64,000 nucleotides of DNA from an uncultured Clostridia bacterium (GCA_934486735.1 CAKSQL010000011.1:13171-77170), one strand, 5' to 3'. Positions 25,587-35,605 are shown, counted from the first letter of the stretch. Notes: generated by a model not told the origin, from the letters alone. Made by a program: numbers and translations.

Positions 25587-28500
25587 ATGAAAAAAAGAAT
25601 TTTAAGCCTGGCGCTTGCACTTTCAATGTTCGCCTCGACCGTACCGGCATTTGCTGCCGAAAAAAGCACATTCAGCGACATAAGCGGTTCGGAATACTAT
25701 GCTCAAAGCGCCGATGTCCTGGCTGATATGGACATTTTAGCCGGTTATGAGGACGGCACTTTCGGCGCGGACCGAATCGTAACAAGAGCCGAAATGGCAG
25801 TTATCATATGCAAAATGCTCGGAAAAACCGCCGATGCCGAAAAGGCAAAGGGCAAAACAAGCTTTGCCGACGTTGCCGCCGGTCACTGGGCAAGCGGATT
25901 TATCAACACAGCGGTTGAATCCGGGATTATCGTCGGCGACGGCGACGGGAATTTCCGTCCCGAGGACGAGGTTAAGCACGAGGAAGCTGTAAAAATGGTT
26001 ATCTGCGCGCTGGGTATCAATGTGACGCCCGATTCGTCCGACTGGTCAAAGCCATATCTTGACGCGGCAAGCGAAAAGGGCATTGACAAGAACTTAAAAG
26101 GCAAAAAGGGCGAAAATGCAAAGCGCGGTGACATCGCGGTGATGGTATACAGCGGACTTAAATCCGATTTGTACGCGCCTGTTGCGTCGCTGTCCGAAGG
26201 TACATACAGCGGCACTCAGAAAGTGACTCTTTCGACCGTAACAAAGGGCGCGGAGATATACTACACCACCGACGGAACAACGCCGACGGCAACCGATACA
26301 AGGTACAGCGGCGCAATTTCGATAAGCAAAACAAGCACATTGAAAGCGATTGCCGTCAAGGGCGGCACGCTTTTGAGCGACGTTATGAGCGTGGAATATA
26401 AAATCAATACCGGCACACTCTCGGGTGGCAGCGGCGGCTCTAAAACAGCGTCGTACACTGTCAGCTTTGACTTGAACTACGACGGCGCACCTGCCGCACC
26501 GGCAAGCCAAAAAATAGAAGAAAACAGTTCTGCCGAGAAGCCGGACGACCCGTCACGCGACTTGTACAATTTTGCCGGCTGGTATACCGAAAAAGAGTGC
26601 ATAAACGAGTATGATTTCGCCGGCGGAGTGACATCCGACATCACGCTTTATGCGTGCTGGTACACCACCGACTACGGAATCAGCGCCTTGACAACGGACG
26701 AACAGGGCAATGCCGTTGCCACAGTTTCGGCAGCGGAGGCGTGCACCGTATCGGTCACCGTCTGCAGCGAGGATAAAAGCGCCGTTCTCGGCAGTGCATC
26801 GGCAAGCGCGGACGCAGGTCTTGAAGATGCCGATATCAGCGTTGCTCTCTCCGGCATAAATCTTCCGCAATACTACATTCTGACCGCGGATTTGCTTGAC
26901 TCGGACGGCAAAAAATTATGCAAGACATACACCTGCATAAACCACACCAAAAACTATGAAGAGTTCATGGCAAAGACAACCGATGATTTTGACGGCAAGA
27001 CCGTTGTCAACTTTGATGACCGCAATGACATGAACTTCGCAGTCTTAAACGACGATGTCGAAAAAATTCATATCAGCGACACTCAAAACGATATTAACGA
27101 AATGTTCTCGTCTCCGGCGAACAATTTCTATGTCATAGACAACATCAATACCGATCTGCGCGATATAAAAATCGGCGACGAGCTGTATCTCGACTACGGC
27201 GACGGCTGCCTTTTGACCGTTGCTTCCTACAACATCGAAGGCGACACCATCACCATCCAAGGCTCGGACGATTACGATTTAAAGGACTACTTCGACTACA
27301 TCAAGGTCGATATGGAGCTTGACCCGAACAGCTACGAGGAGCAAACTCTTCCCAAGTACACCGAAAGCGCAGACGAAACCGACATCAACGCCGAAAACGA
27401 AATTGCGCTGATGGCGGAAATTGTGGACGTTGACGCTTCGCTGACAAGTCTGAAGCTTGCCATTCCGGTTGAGTTTTATATCCAAAACGCAGCCGAAACA
27501 CGTTCCGGAACTCTGTCCGGCTCGGTTTCTGTGGAAATTAAGCCGCACCTTGTGATAAAATGGGATGTGCATTTGCTTTCCGACAACTATTTTGAATTTT
27601 CGGCTTCGCTTGAAGTTAAAACAGGCACAAACATAAAGCTTGAATATTCAAGAACGAACGACAGTGAGGAATCCACAATAGGCTATGACGAAATGCTCAA
27701 AAAGGTTGCTGAGATTCCTATGGGCAAGGTCCTCATTCCGTTCGGAGTTACCGGTCTCGGCGCAGAGGTTGAGCTGACACTTCCGCTCTCTGCCGAATTT
27801 AAATGCAATGCGCAGTTCAACAGCACCACGACAAGAAAAATCGGTATTTCGTATGATACGATAAACGGAGTCAAGACTTCAAAGGATAAAACAGACTCAA
27901 AATCCTTTAAGATAGAGGGCGAAATTGAAATTAAAGTAGGCCCGAAGCTTGAAGAAAGCATAACATTCTTAAAAGATGTGGTCAAGGCTTCTCTCGAACA
28001 GAACGGCGGTCTGTACTTAGACGCTAAGGCAGAGGGAAACATTGTCAATACAGACCATCTGTGCAAAGTATGCGTCAGCGGTGAATTCGGCGGATTTTTA
28101 ACCGCTTCGGCAAAACTTTCTTACAAAGTAGGCAAACATCTTAAAGGCACGCCGATAGATTTTACTTTCTACGATGCGAAATGGAAAATTGTCGATTGCT
28201 ACTACTCGTCCGATATAGGTTTCGGCTGGGGTGAATGCCAGAACAAGTCTACCGAATTGGACGGACATTGCAAGCTGAGCGGAAAAATCACGATTGCCGA
28301 CGCCGATACGGATAATTCGAACAATCCGCCGCTTGAAAAAGCCAGGGTTTATCTTAAAAACAACTCCGCAAACCAGCAGGCAATCACGTTTACAAACTCC
28401 GCCGGCGAGTACAAAATTGACAATATCCCGGCAGGAAACTACACAATCACGATAAGCAAGGACAACTATATCACAGTTATGCAGCAGCTGGAAATCAAGG

Positions 28501-29390
28501 ATAATCAGGACAATTACTACAACGCCGTAATCGAAGCAATTTCCAACGAAGATAACGGCAGCGGCACAGCCTCGGGCAAAATCACCGACGCATTGACCGG
28601 CAGCGGCGTCGCAGGGCTTACACTCAAAATCCGCAGCGGTCTCGACACTCTGACGGGCGATGTGCTGGCGACACTCACATCCGACGCAAACGGCGCTTAC
28701 ACCACATCGGAGCTGCCTGCCGGCAACTACACCGTTCAAATCATTGACGAGAGAACTCTTTCCGACGAAATCGAAAGATACTACCCGACGTTATTCAATA
28801 TTAAAATATTGGGCGGCAAAGCAATTCCGAACCAAAACGGAAACGTGACAAGCGGACTTAAAGCCGACCAGCTGAGAATCGTTTTGCGCTGGGGCGCTAC
28901 TCCATCCGACCTTGACTCACATCTTGTCGGTCCGGGCGATGACGGAAAGTTCCACACTTTCTATTCAAGCAAGACATACTACAGCGGCGGAACAAAGTTT
29001 GCCGATCTTGACCTTGACGACATCACAAGCTACGGTCCGGAAACTACAACCATATACAAAGCAAAGCCGGGTGTGTACACATTCTATGTACACAATTATT
29101 CGAACAGAAATTCATCCTCAAGCTCGGCATTGGCAAACTCCGGCGCAACCGTCGAGGTATACCTGAGCAATTCTCAGACAGCCGCGATGACATTAAATGT
29201 TCCGAATCTGCCCGGTACGCTGTGGAGCGTTTTCAGCTACGATTCGAGTACCGGTGCAATAACTCCGATAAATACAATGAGCTATAAATCCGATCCGTAC
29301 GGCGTCGGTCTTTACAGTCTCGGCAATGCTTCGGAGCAGGACAGCGATATCGATATAATATTCAGCGATATCGAAAATGCCGAAAAATAA
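25587..29390 (+). CDS. Large cell-surface mosaic protein with SLH domains
   Basis: 1267 residues. A signal peptide (1-23, ending PAFAA) precedes three S-layer homology domains (about 27-205; for example SFADVAAGHWASGFINTAVE and GDGNFRPEDEVKHEEA) that bind cell-wall polymer. Next come a chitobiase C-terminal-like domain (about 208-275, YYTTDGTTPT), a Listeria-Bacteroides InlB B repeat (about 290-360, FAGWYTEKEC), a ~500-residue region I do not recognise, two carboxypeptidase regulatory-like folds (about 905-1060, NSAGEYKIDNIPAGNYTITI), and a C-terminal domain beginning LRWGATPSDLDSHLVGP, of the YfaP/DUF2135 type. Surface exposed; adhesive or structural role is inference. A terminator follows. 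Confidence 0.9.
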   Translation: MKKRILSLALALSMFASTVPAFAAEKSTFSDISGSEYYAQSADVLADMDILAGYEDGTFGADRIVTRAEMAVIICKMLGKTADAEKAKGKTSFADVAAGHWASGFINTAVESGIIVGDGDGNFRPEDEVKHEEAVKMVICALGINVTPDSSDWSKPYLDAASEKGIDKNLKGKKGENAKRGDIAVMVYSGLKSDLYAPVASLSEGTYSGTQKVTLSTVTKGAEIYYTTDGTTPTATDTRYSGAISISKTSTLKAIAVKGGTLLSDVMSVEYKINTGTLSGGSGGSKTASYTVSFDLNYDGAPAAPASQKIEENSSAEKPDDPSRDLYNFAGWYTEKECINEYDFAGGVTSDITLYACWYTTDYGISALTTDEQGNAVATVSAAEACTVSVTVCSEDKSAVLGSASASADAGLEDADISVALSGINLPQYYILTADLLDSDGKKLCKTYTCINHTKNYEEFMAKTTDDFDGKTVVNFDDRNDMNFAVLNDDVEKIHISDTQNDINEMFSSPANNFYVIDNINTDLRDIKIGDELYLDYGDGCLLTVASYNIEGDTITIQGSDDYDLKDYFDYIKVDMELDPNSYEEQTLPKYTESADETDINAENEIALMAEIVDVDASLTSLKLAIPVEFYIQNAAETRSGTLSGSVSVEIKPHLVIKWDVHLLSDNYFEFSASLEVKTGTNIKLEYSRTNDSEESTIGYDEMLKKVAEIPMGKVLIPFGVTGLGAEVELTLPLSAEFKCNAQFNSTTTRKIGISYDTINGVKTSKDKTDSKSFKIEGEIEIKVGPKLEESITFLKDVVKASLEQNGGLYLDAKAEGNIVNTDHLCKVCVSGEFGGFLTASAKLSYKVGKHLKGTPIDFTFYDAKWKIVDCYYSSDIGFGWGECQNKSTELDGHCKLSGKITIADADTDNSNNPPLEKARVYLKNNSANQQAITFTNSAGEYKIDNIPAGNYTITISKDNYITVMQQLEIKDNQDNYYNAVIEAISNEDNGSGTASGKITDALTGSGVAGLTLKIRSGLDTLTGDVLATLTSDANGAYTTSELPAGNYTVQIIDERTLSDEIERYYPTLFNIKILGGKAIPNQNGNVTSGLKADQLRIVLRWGATPSDLDSHLVGPGDDGKFHTFYSSKTYYSGGTKFADLDLDDITSYGPETTTIYKAKPGVYTFYVHNYSNRNSSSSSALANSGATVEVYLSNSQTAAMTLNVPNLPGTLWSVFSYDSSTGAITPINTMSYKSDPYGVGLYSLGNASEQDSDIDIIFSDIENAEK

Positions 29391-29465
29391 TTCCGTTTGA
29401 TGAAATAAGCCTGAAGACGCAGGAATAAGCATGATTTTTCCGATATGCACAGTTTCCTGCAAATA

Positions 29466-29511
29466 AAAAACACTTTCCCAAGAGATGATTCTCTTTAGAA
29501 AGTGTTTTTTT
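29466..29511 (+). terminator. Terminator of the SLH gene
   Basis: AAAACACTTTC and GAAAGTGTTTTTTT form the stem, with an inner AGAG/CTCT pairing and seven T at the end. Confidence 0.85.
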
Positions 29512-29756
29512 GCAGCCGATTGCAATGAATCCGACCTCAATACATGCAGCGTAACGGAGCGTGAGCTTTGCCCTCTCCGGCTTTTTTGCTCCGATATTTT
29601 GAGCCGCCAATGCCGACACGCTCGAGAGCATGGACGACGGCACAAGGAAGAATATCCCTATCAGCTTTTCCACAATTCCGACCGCAGCCGCATCGTTCAA
29701 GCCGCGCCGGTTCGCTATTACCGTAATCACGATTAATGCAAAAACCGAGATTACAC
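29512..29756 (-). pseudogene. Fragment of a MATE-family efflux transporter
   Basis: On the minus strand an open stretch reads ...ANRRGLNDAAAVGIVEKLIG, then FFLVPSSMLSSVSALAAQN and GAKKPERAKLTLRYAA, the middle of a MATE Na+/H+-drug antiporter. The start is missing beyond a MITE family 1 remnant at 29757, and the other side runs into the SLH terminator. About 80 of ~450 residues remain. Confidence 0.8.
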
Positions 29757-29790
29757 CTTTTCGGGCGGGTTCGGATTGCTTTATTCCGGC
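29752..29790. repeat. MITE family 1 right-end remnant
   Basis: CCTTTTCGGGCGGGTTCGGATT and the tip TTCCGGC-TA resemble the right end of the copies at 34057 and 35919. It marks the break point of the MATE fragment. Confidence 0.5.
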
Positions 29791-29830
29791 TAATCCCGAT
29801 AAAGGGTGAGATGCGCCGCATATTTTTGTG

Positions 29831-30502
29831 TTAGTGGTTGGTTGGGGATATGCGGCTCCCTGTATACTCCGCTACTAAATCTTCTTCAGCCATTTCGGCA
29901 GGCAGCTCAATGGTCAGGATGTAGTTGAAACGCCCGGTCTCGGCATCGTGCGAGACATCGGCGGCATAGATGTGAATATCCTTTTCGGCAAGAGCTTTAT
30001 AAAGCTTTTTTTGGAAACCCCTGCCCTCATCGCTGTGGAGGGAAAAGCGCATCATTTTTGGGGACTGAGTCAGACGGCTGTTGCGATGCAGCAGAATCTG
30101 AATTATGAGAATTATAACCGTCGCCGCAATGCCTACCATGTACATACCTGCGCCGAACGCCATGCCGATGCCGGCTGTCGCCCAGACTCCGGCTGCGGTT
30201 GTGAGCCCGGTTATCGTGTTCTTATGGACAAATATCATGCCTGCACCCAAAAAGCCTATACCCGATACTATTTGAGCCGCCACGCGCGAGCCGTCGTAGG
30301 ACGCGCCGTCGGGAACAATATCAAAAAATCCGTACTTTGAGACAATCATCATAAGCGCAGACGCGCAGGCAACAATGCAATGAGTTCGCACCCCGGCTTC
30401 CTTTGCGCGGTTCTTTCGCTCCAGTCCGATGAAAACTCCGCACACACACGCCGCTACCATCCTTAAAATATACGCCGCCTGCATTGTTTTGATTAATTCC
30501 AT
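29831..30502 (-). CDS. MgtC/SapB family membrane protein
   Basis: 223 residues. Four to five hydrophobic helices include the family signatures FIGLERKNRAKEAGVRTHC, VSGIGFLGAGMIF and TITGLTTAAGVWATAGIG, followed by an ACT-like soluble domain (about 150-215). MgtC proteins inhibit the F-type ATP synthase or affect magnesium homeostasis in other bacteria; the role here is inferred. It is monocistronic. In the 311 bp to prs I see only AT-rich sequence and the prs promoter. Confidence 0.9.
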   Translation of the reverse strand: MELIKTMQAAYILRMVAACVCGVFIGLERKNRAKEAGVRTHCIVACASALMMIVSKYGFFDIVPDGASYDGSRVAAQIVSGIGFLGAGMIFVHKNTITGLTTAAGVWATAGIGMAFGAGMYMVGIAATVIILIIQILLHRNSRLTQSPKMMRFSLHSDEGRGFQKKLYKALAEKDIHIYAADVSHDAETGRFNYILTIELPAEMAEEDLVAEYTGSRISPTNH

Positions 30503-30735
30503 TTAACACATATCCTTTCTTTATTTAATATAGTTAATGTATATAATATAGCACAAACTCAAAAAAATGTCAACTTTTTTAATAATTTTAGGGCAAACAG
30601 GCAAAATCATTCAAAAAAAGAGTGCCCCGGGCAGCATTCTGCTCCAATCAGGCAAAAAAATAAGGTTATTTTTGCTCACTTTTCACTTATTTTTTAGTTA
30701 ATATGTAAAAATATAAATTAATATGTCGTTTTCCC

Positions 30736-30764
30736 TTGAAAAATGTTATAATATATGGTATAAA
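30736..30764 (+). promoter_or_regulatory. Sigma-A promoter of prs
   Basis: TTGAAA and TATAAA with a 17-base spacer, about 50 bases before the ATG at 30814. Confidence 0.7.
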
Positions 30765-30813
30765 TATTATGATAGATATTTAAATTTTATTTGTGTCTTA
30801 ACAGGAGGAAAAA

Positions 30814-31944
30814 ATGGATAAATCACCAATTGTCGGTAAACTAAGCATTATCAGCATGCGCGGCTGCGAGGAGTTTACAAGCCGTATCGACCACTATCTG
30901 AAGCAGTTCCGCAAGGACTACGACGACCAGGAAACTTATGTTACGCATATAACCTGTCCGCGTTTCGGGACAGGCGAGGGCAAGTGCGTAATCGAGGAGA
31001 CCGTCCGCGGTCACGATGTCTACATCATCTGCGACATGTTCAATCATGGCGTGACATACAAAATGTATCAGCAGACCAATCACATGAGTCCGGATGACCA
31101 CTACCAGGATTTGAAGCGAATCATCGCCGCAATGGGCGGAAAGCCGAGAAGAATTACCGTTGTTATGCCCATGCTCTACGAGGGCAGACAGCACCGCCGC
31201 ACCGCGAGAGAATCGCTCGACTGCGCATCGGCTTTGCAGGAGCTTATTTCGATGGGCGTTACCAACATCATCACTTTCGACGCTCACGACGCGCGCGTTC
31301 AGAACGCGATTCCGCTGCACAGCTTTGACGATGTTCAGACAACTTATCAGATGATTAAGGCTCTGACAAAAACTGTGCCCGACATTTCCTTTGACAAGGA
31401 GGACACAATTATCATATCCCCCGACGAGGGCGGCATGAACAGATGTATGTACTACTCATCGGTGCTCGAGATAGACCTGGGTATGTTCTACAAGCGCAGA
31501 AACTACTCGGTTGTCGTGAACGGCAAGAACCCGATCGAGGCACATGTATATCTCGGACGCGATGTAAGCGGCAAGGACATCATCATTGTCGACGACATGA
31601 TTTCCAGCGGAGAATCGGTTCTCGATATCGCCAAAAAGCTCAAGGAGCAGGGCGCAAAGAGAATATTTGTATTCACCGCATTCGGACTTTTCTGCAACGG
31701 TCTCGAAAAGTTTGACGAGGCTTACAAGGACGGATATATCAACAAGATATTCACAACCAACCTTATCTATCGCATGCCCGGTCTTTTGGAGCGCGACTGG
31801 TATTGCGAGGTTGACATGTCGAAGTATATATCGCTGTTGATAAATACAATCAACCACGACGAGTCAATCAGCCAGCTTTTGAGTCCTGTTGCACGTATCA
31901 AAAAGCATCTTGAAAAATTTGAGGCTGAAAGAAACAACAAATAA
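30814..31944 (+). CDS. prs: Ribose-phosphate pyrophosphokinase (PRPP synthetase), long divergent form
   Basis: 376 residues, longer than the usual ~315. It makes PRPP from ribose 5-phosphate and ATP. The PRPP-binding loop DIIIVDDMISSGES and the flexible-loop block MPMLYEGRQHRRTARESLDC are clear, as is ITFDAHDARVQN. Several clostridial lineages carry this longer clade beside or instead of the classic enzyme. AGGAGG lies seven bases before the ATG. A strong terminator follows. Confidence 0.93.
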   Translation: MDKSPIVGKLSIISMRGCEEFTSRIDHYLKQFRKDYDDQETYVTHITCPRFGTGEGKCVIEETVRGHDVYIICDMFNHGVTYKMYQQTNHMSPDDHYQDLKRIIAAMGGKPRRITVVMPMLYEGRQHRRTARESLDCASALQELISMGVTNIITFDAHDARVQNAIPLHSFDDVQTTYQMIKALTKTVPDISFDKEDTIIISPDEGGMNRCMYYSSVLEIDLGMFYKRRNYSVVVNGKNPIEAHVYLGRDVSGKDIIIVDDMISSGESVLDIAKKLKEQGAKRIFVFTAFGLFCNGLEKFDEAYKDGYINKIFTTNLIYRMPGLLERDWYCEVDMSKYISLLINTINHDESISQLLSPVARIKKHLEKFEAERNNK

Positions 31945-32009
31945 ATTGTTAAATCCAAAAAAAACGCAAAAAGAATCTCTTTTTGAAATTTTTTGAAATT
32001 TATCGGATT

Positions 32010-32045
32010 TTACGCACCGTTTTTTTAACGGTGCGTTATTTTTTT
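32010..32045 (+). terminator. Terminator of prs
   Basis: ACGCACCGTT and AACGGTGCGT form a stem followed by a run of seven T after TTA. Confidence 0.9.
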
Positions 32046-32112
32046 GGTTCGATGTCGCAAATTTTGCACATCCTCAGATGTATAATAGCTATATAAAACG
32101 GAGGTATGTAAA

Positions 32113-33390
32113 ATGAACAGCTTTGATAAAATAATAGGGTATGAATCAATCAAAGAAGAACTTTTGCAAATATGCGACATGATGAAAAACAAAGACATAT
32201 ATGCAAAACTCGGCGCAAGTCTCCCGAAAGGTGTGCTTTTATACGGCGCACCGGGATTGGGAAAAACATTAATGGCGAAATGTTTCATTGAGGAATGCGG
32301 ACTCGAAACATTTACGCTCAGAAAAAACAAAAGTCAAAATTTTGTGGAGCATATTTCGCAAATATTTGAAAAAGCAAAGCAACACGCACCGTCCGTTGTC
32401 TTTCTCGACGACATGGACAAGTTTGCCAACGAGGACCGCCGTCACAGAGACGCGGAAGAATATGTTGCCGTACAGGCAGGCATAGACTCGGTGAAAGGCT
32501 TTGATGTCATTGTGCTTGCGACGGTCAACGATTTTGAAAAGCTTCCCGACTCGCTCACAAGAGCGGGCAGATTTGACAAATGTATCCAAATTTGTCTGCC
32601 CCGCATCGACGATTGCCGCAAAATTATAAAGCATTATCTTAAGGGAAAAAGAGTGGCTGCCGATGTCAACCTTGACGATGTCGCAAAAATGATCAACTAC
32701 AACTCCTGCGCCGAGCTTGAAACGCTGATAAACGAAGCGGCTGTTATCGCAGGCTACAAGCGCAAGCCGCACATAGAGACAGAGGATATCACAGACGCCG
32801 TCTTAAAAGCCGAGTACGGAGCGCCCGATGACACCGCCGCAGCCGAATCGGACACAAATCTGAAAAGGATTGCATATCACGAAGCCGGTCATTTGGTTAT
32901 GAGCGAACTTCTCTGTCCCGGCTGCGTGGGGCTTGCGTCGGTGCGAAAAAGCAAAGGCACAACAGCGGACGGTTTTGTGCGGCAATGCAAAAGAATGCCG
33001 ACAGCCGCGGACCATATTTTGGCTTCACTTGCAGGGAAAGCCGCCACCGAACTGCTCTGTGGGAAATGCGACACAGGCTGCGATATCGATATCAGGCAAG
33101 CAGCCGACTGCATCAGAAAAAATATATCGACGCTCGGCAGCATGGGATTCGGCTTGGTCGATGTTTCAAACTACGAATTTTCCGAGCATTCGCAAAGGAT
33201 GCTTTCCGAGAGTGAAGCCGTAGTTCACGCAGAGCTGTCGCGATATATGTTTAAAGCAAAGGAGATTCTTGCAAAAAACAGTGCATTTTTGAAGAAATCG
33301 GCAGAGCTTCTTTTGAAAAAAGGAGTTCTGCTTGCCTCGGATATTGAAAAGCTTAGGGAACGTTTCGGCATGGCGGACGGAGATATATAG
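32113..33390 (+). CDS. Soluble FtsH-like AAA protease (M41)
   Basis: 425 residues, no transmembrane segment, whereas FtsH is ~600-650 residues with two. Walker A is GAPGLGKT (45-52), Walker B VVFLDDMD (DD rather than the usual DE), and the arginine-finger block is TRAGRFD (149-155). The M41 zinc protease domain has HEAGH (256-260) with a likely third ligand in DIDIRQA (Asp326). It should unfold and cut cytoplasmic proteins. Two genes follow in the same direction before a MITE. It begins about 70 bases after the prs terminator with GGAGG upstream. Substrates are unknown. Confidence 0.88.
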   Translation: MNSFDKIIGYESIKEELLQICDMMKNKDIYAKLGASLPKGVLLYGAPGLGKTLMAKCFIEECGLETFTLRKNKSQNFVEHISQIFEKAKQHAPSVVFLDDMDKFANEDRRHRDAEEYVAVQAGIDSVKGFDVIVLATVNDFEKLPDSLTRAGRFDKCIQICLPRIDDCRKIIKHYLKGKRVAADVNLDDVAKMINYNSCAELETLINEAAVIAGYKRKPHIETEDITDAVLKAEYGAPDDTAAAESDTNLKRIAYHEAGHLVMSELLCPGCVGLASVRKSKGTTADGFVRQCKRMPTAADHILASLAGKAATELLCGKCDTGCDIDIRQAADCIRKNISTLGSMGFGLVDVSNYEFSEHSQRMLSESEAVVHAELSRYMFKAKEILAKNSAFLKKSAELLLKKGVLLASDIEKLRERFGMADGDI

Positions 33391-33524
33391 CGCGAAGGTT
33401 TCTTCAGACGCTCCGAAACCGCGCACAAATGCAAGCCGTCCCCCGTTTCGGTCAAACATTTATGCAATCGGGAAAATTTGCTGCGATTTGTGTCGGCATC
33501 GGGGACGGCAGAAGGGAGATTAAA

Positions 33525-34097
33525 ATGGATATTTACAATTTTATAAACTCACCGAGCGCAGGTCGGCGCCGCGATTGCCGCAGTCTTGTTCCGCTCGAAA
33601 TTGCATTTTCGATTTGGCAGAGCCGAAAATACAATCTGTCGGAAAAGCACATCAGCTATTTATATTTAGCGGAAAATTTCGGAGATTGTCATTTTTATTT
33701 AAAACCGCTCGGCAGGCTGTCCCTGTCGGATTTTCTCAAAGAGTATATATTTATTGAAAACAAGCTGCGCGAGCGTTCGCTGCAATCCGAAAACACAGTC
33801 TACACATATTTCAAGCGCGGCATCCGTCCGCACGCGGCGCTGTACTCATCAAAAAGAGCGTGCCTGTCCGCAATCGGGGAATTTGAGCAATACTCGGACC
33901 GCGGCAAATGCAGGATAGTCTGCCGCCCGGTTCTGTCCGCTGCCGACCGCAGAAACGCTTACATTTCTTTACAAATAAATAACAGGCTTGAAGATGTTTT
34001 CCTTTCCGAAAACGGATTTCTTTCGGCAAGGGAGAAAAAAATATTTTGTGCATTCAGCCGAAAAAAAAGTAATCCGAACTCCGATTTTGAGAGGTGA
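33525..34097 (+). CDS. Hypothetical protein; C-terminus encoded by a MITE
   Basis: 190 residues from the ATG at 33525, chosen for its GGGAG site; a longer upstream frame lacks one. The opening MDIYNFINSPSAGRR, then LVPLEIAFSIWQSRKYNLSE and a helical region resemble a family of clostridial hypothetical proteins without known function. No signal peptide or membrane segment. The last 14 residues (after FCAFS) are read from MITE family 1 copy a, so the native C-terminus was probably different or longer. It follows the FtsH-like gene by 134 bp. Confidence 0.65.
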   Translation: MDIYNFINSPSAGRRRDCRSLVPLEIAFSIWQSRKYNLSEKHISYLYLAENFGDCHFYLKPLGRLSLSDFLKEYIFIENKLRERSLQSENTVYTYFKRGIRPHAALYSSKRACLSAIGEFEQYSDRGKCRIVCRPVLSAADRRNAYISLQINNRLEDVFLSENGFLSAREKKIFCAFSRKKSNPNSDFER

Positions 34098-34325
34098 ATT
34101 TCCGTTTTTACTGAATACTCGGCAATCCGTCAAGGATTACCTCCGTTTTTGCCTTGTAAAATCAAAAATTCACTCTCTCAAAATTCTACGACCTAAAAAG
34201 GACAGAATTTTGAGCCGGAATTTTGGTGCGGAGGATGCCGAAAGGCTAACGCCTTTCAAAGACGACAAGCCGAAATATGCCGAAATTATGCCTTTTCAGG
34301 CGGGTTAGGATTACTTTTCTTCGGC
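34057..34325. mobile_element. MITE family 1, copy a (269 bp)
   Basis: Ends GCCGAAAAAAAAGTAATCCG and the complement GGATTACTTTTCTTCGGC, TA on the right and CA on the left. The interior carries CTCTCAAAATTCT, GAATTTCCG and CCGAAATTATGCC blocks shared with copies b and c. No coding capacity. The ends and TA flanks fit a non-autonomous IS630/Tc1-like element. Confidence 0.75.
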
Positions 34326-34364
34326 TAAGCGAAAGCGGCATTCCGATATTTTTATATAATGCCA

Positions 34365-34417
34365 AAATCCGCATTCCGATATAATTGATGTTCTCATTCT
34401 TATCGTAATGCGGATTT
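34365..34417 (-). terminator. Hairpin after the PD-(D/E)XK gene
   Basis: AAATCCGCATT and AATGCGGATTT arms about 29 bases apart, directly after the stop codon of the leftward gene, with a T-run on the minus strand. Confidence 0.6.
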
Positions 34418-34418
34418 G

Positions 34419-35540
34419 TTATCTGTCCTCAAAATATTTTTCGCCGTATTTTTCCTTTGCGGCGCTGTTAAAGCGTTTTATAAATTCAGTAAAAAAGCTG
34501 CAAACCTCGTCCTCATTTTCATCGTTAATCCACTCTCTGAAAATGAAATTCTGATGCGGCATTCTGTTTTTTGTGTTATCCTCCGTCGCTATTTCCCTGC
34601 CCATATCCTCGGCAATCCGTTCGCAGATTTCCTTGGTTTCTTGTGTAATAACGCGCCGCTGTTCGGTCAGCTGCTCCTTTTTGTCTTTATTTCCTTTCAA
34701 TATACTTTCATTCCTGTATTGCATAAAGCCTATGTAATATTCTCGTTCTTTCCTCTGCTGCCCGTTTTCTTTATATTTTCTCTCTTTCCAGCCGCTTCTT
34801 ATCGTATAATATATCCAATTTTCACCCGGTTCGACAGCTATGTGTGCGAAATTTCTCGATCCCCACTGCTGATAGCTGTATTCAAACCAGCCGTCGTCGC
34901 CGAATATTTTTCCGAAATACCTGTCACAGAGACATTCCCTGCTTTGGGGCAGCTCCTTGATTCTGTTCGAAAGATATGCATAATAATCGGCGAGAATCGG
35001 GTCCTTATCCTTATGCCTTGCTATGAACAAAAGCATATCCTCGATATATACAACGCGCACCTTTGCATTGGCAGTGGTTTTTAAATTCTCAATGTCATCT
35101 TTCTGCCACGCAAAGACATATCCGGTTTTGAAAAGCACAAACCGAGTATCTTCGCTCCACTCAATTTCGGAATTGTTAAATAATTCCTTTATCCAGTCGC
35201 TGTTGTCTTTCCAGCTGTTTACCCTGTCTATATATCGCCGCTCCTGCTCTCCATGCAGAAATGTGTTGGTTTTATCCTCGAATATAACCGGTATTACTTC
35301 CCTGCCGACACGAATATTGGCGTAAACGTCCATGCGATAATACTGTGCATGCGGACTGTACTTATCAAGCTCAATCTCATCCGCGGCTATGCTTTCGTCG
35401 TCCAGGATAAATCGCACAAAGTCATGTCCGATTTCCCGATACGCGCCGTTGCCGGAGCGGCAGCACTCCAAAAGCCAGCAAATCATTGCGTCCTGCGACA
35501 ATTCCTTTTTTGCGTAGTCAAATATGTTTGGTCTGTTCAT
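34419..35540 (-). CDS. PD-(D/E)XK nuclease superfamily protein
   Basis: 373 residues. The N-terminal part begins NIFDYAKKELSQDAMICWLL, typical of the PDDEXK_4 group, with catalytic candidates Asp71 (RMDVY), Glu88 and Lys90 (FEDK), followed by RFVLFKTGYVFAW. The C-terminal ~170 residues are charged and mixed. Such proteins are predicted metal-dependent nucleases, often found near mobile or defence genes. It is the second gene after a WYL-domain regulator whose gene is broken by a MITE, 66 bp away. GGAGG lies upstream of the ATG. Activity not shown. Confidence 0.75.
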   Translation of the reverse strand: MNRPNIFDYAKKELSQDAMICWLLECCRSGNGAYREIGHDFVRFILDDESIAADEIELDKYSPHAQYYRMDVYANIRVGREVIPVIFEDKTNTFLHGEQERRYIDRVNSWKDNSDWIKELFNNSEIEWSEDTRFVLFKTGYVFAWQKDDIENLKTTANAKVRVVYIEDMLLFIARHKDKDPILADYYAYLSNRIKELPQSRECLCDRYFGKIFGDDGWFEYSYQQWGSRNFAHIAVEPGENWIYYTIRSGWKERKYKENGQQRKEREYYIGFMQYRNESILKGNKDKKEQLTEQRRVITQETKEICERIAEDMGREIATEDNTKNRMPHQNFIFREWINDENEDEVCSFFTEFIKRFNSAAKEKYGEKYFEDR

Positions 35541-35605
35541 TTTTATAACCTCCTTTTTTTATTTATATCATATCATACACGATATGCCAAAAAATGTACA
35601 TCCAA

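Noticed and set aside
29193..29645. 150-codon minus-strand frame across the SLH gene end
   Set aside because: Antisense to the SLH protein and crossing its terminator; the true content is the MATE fragment in another frame.
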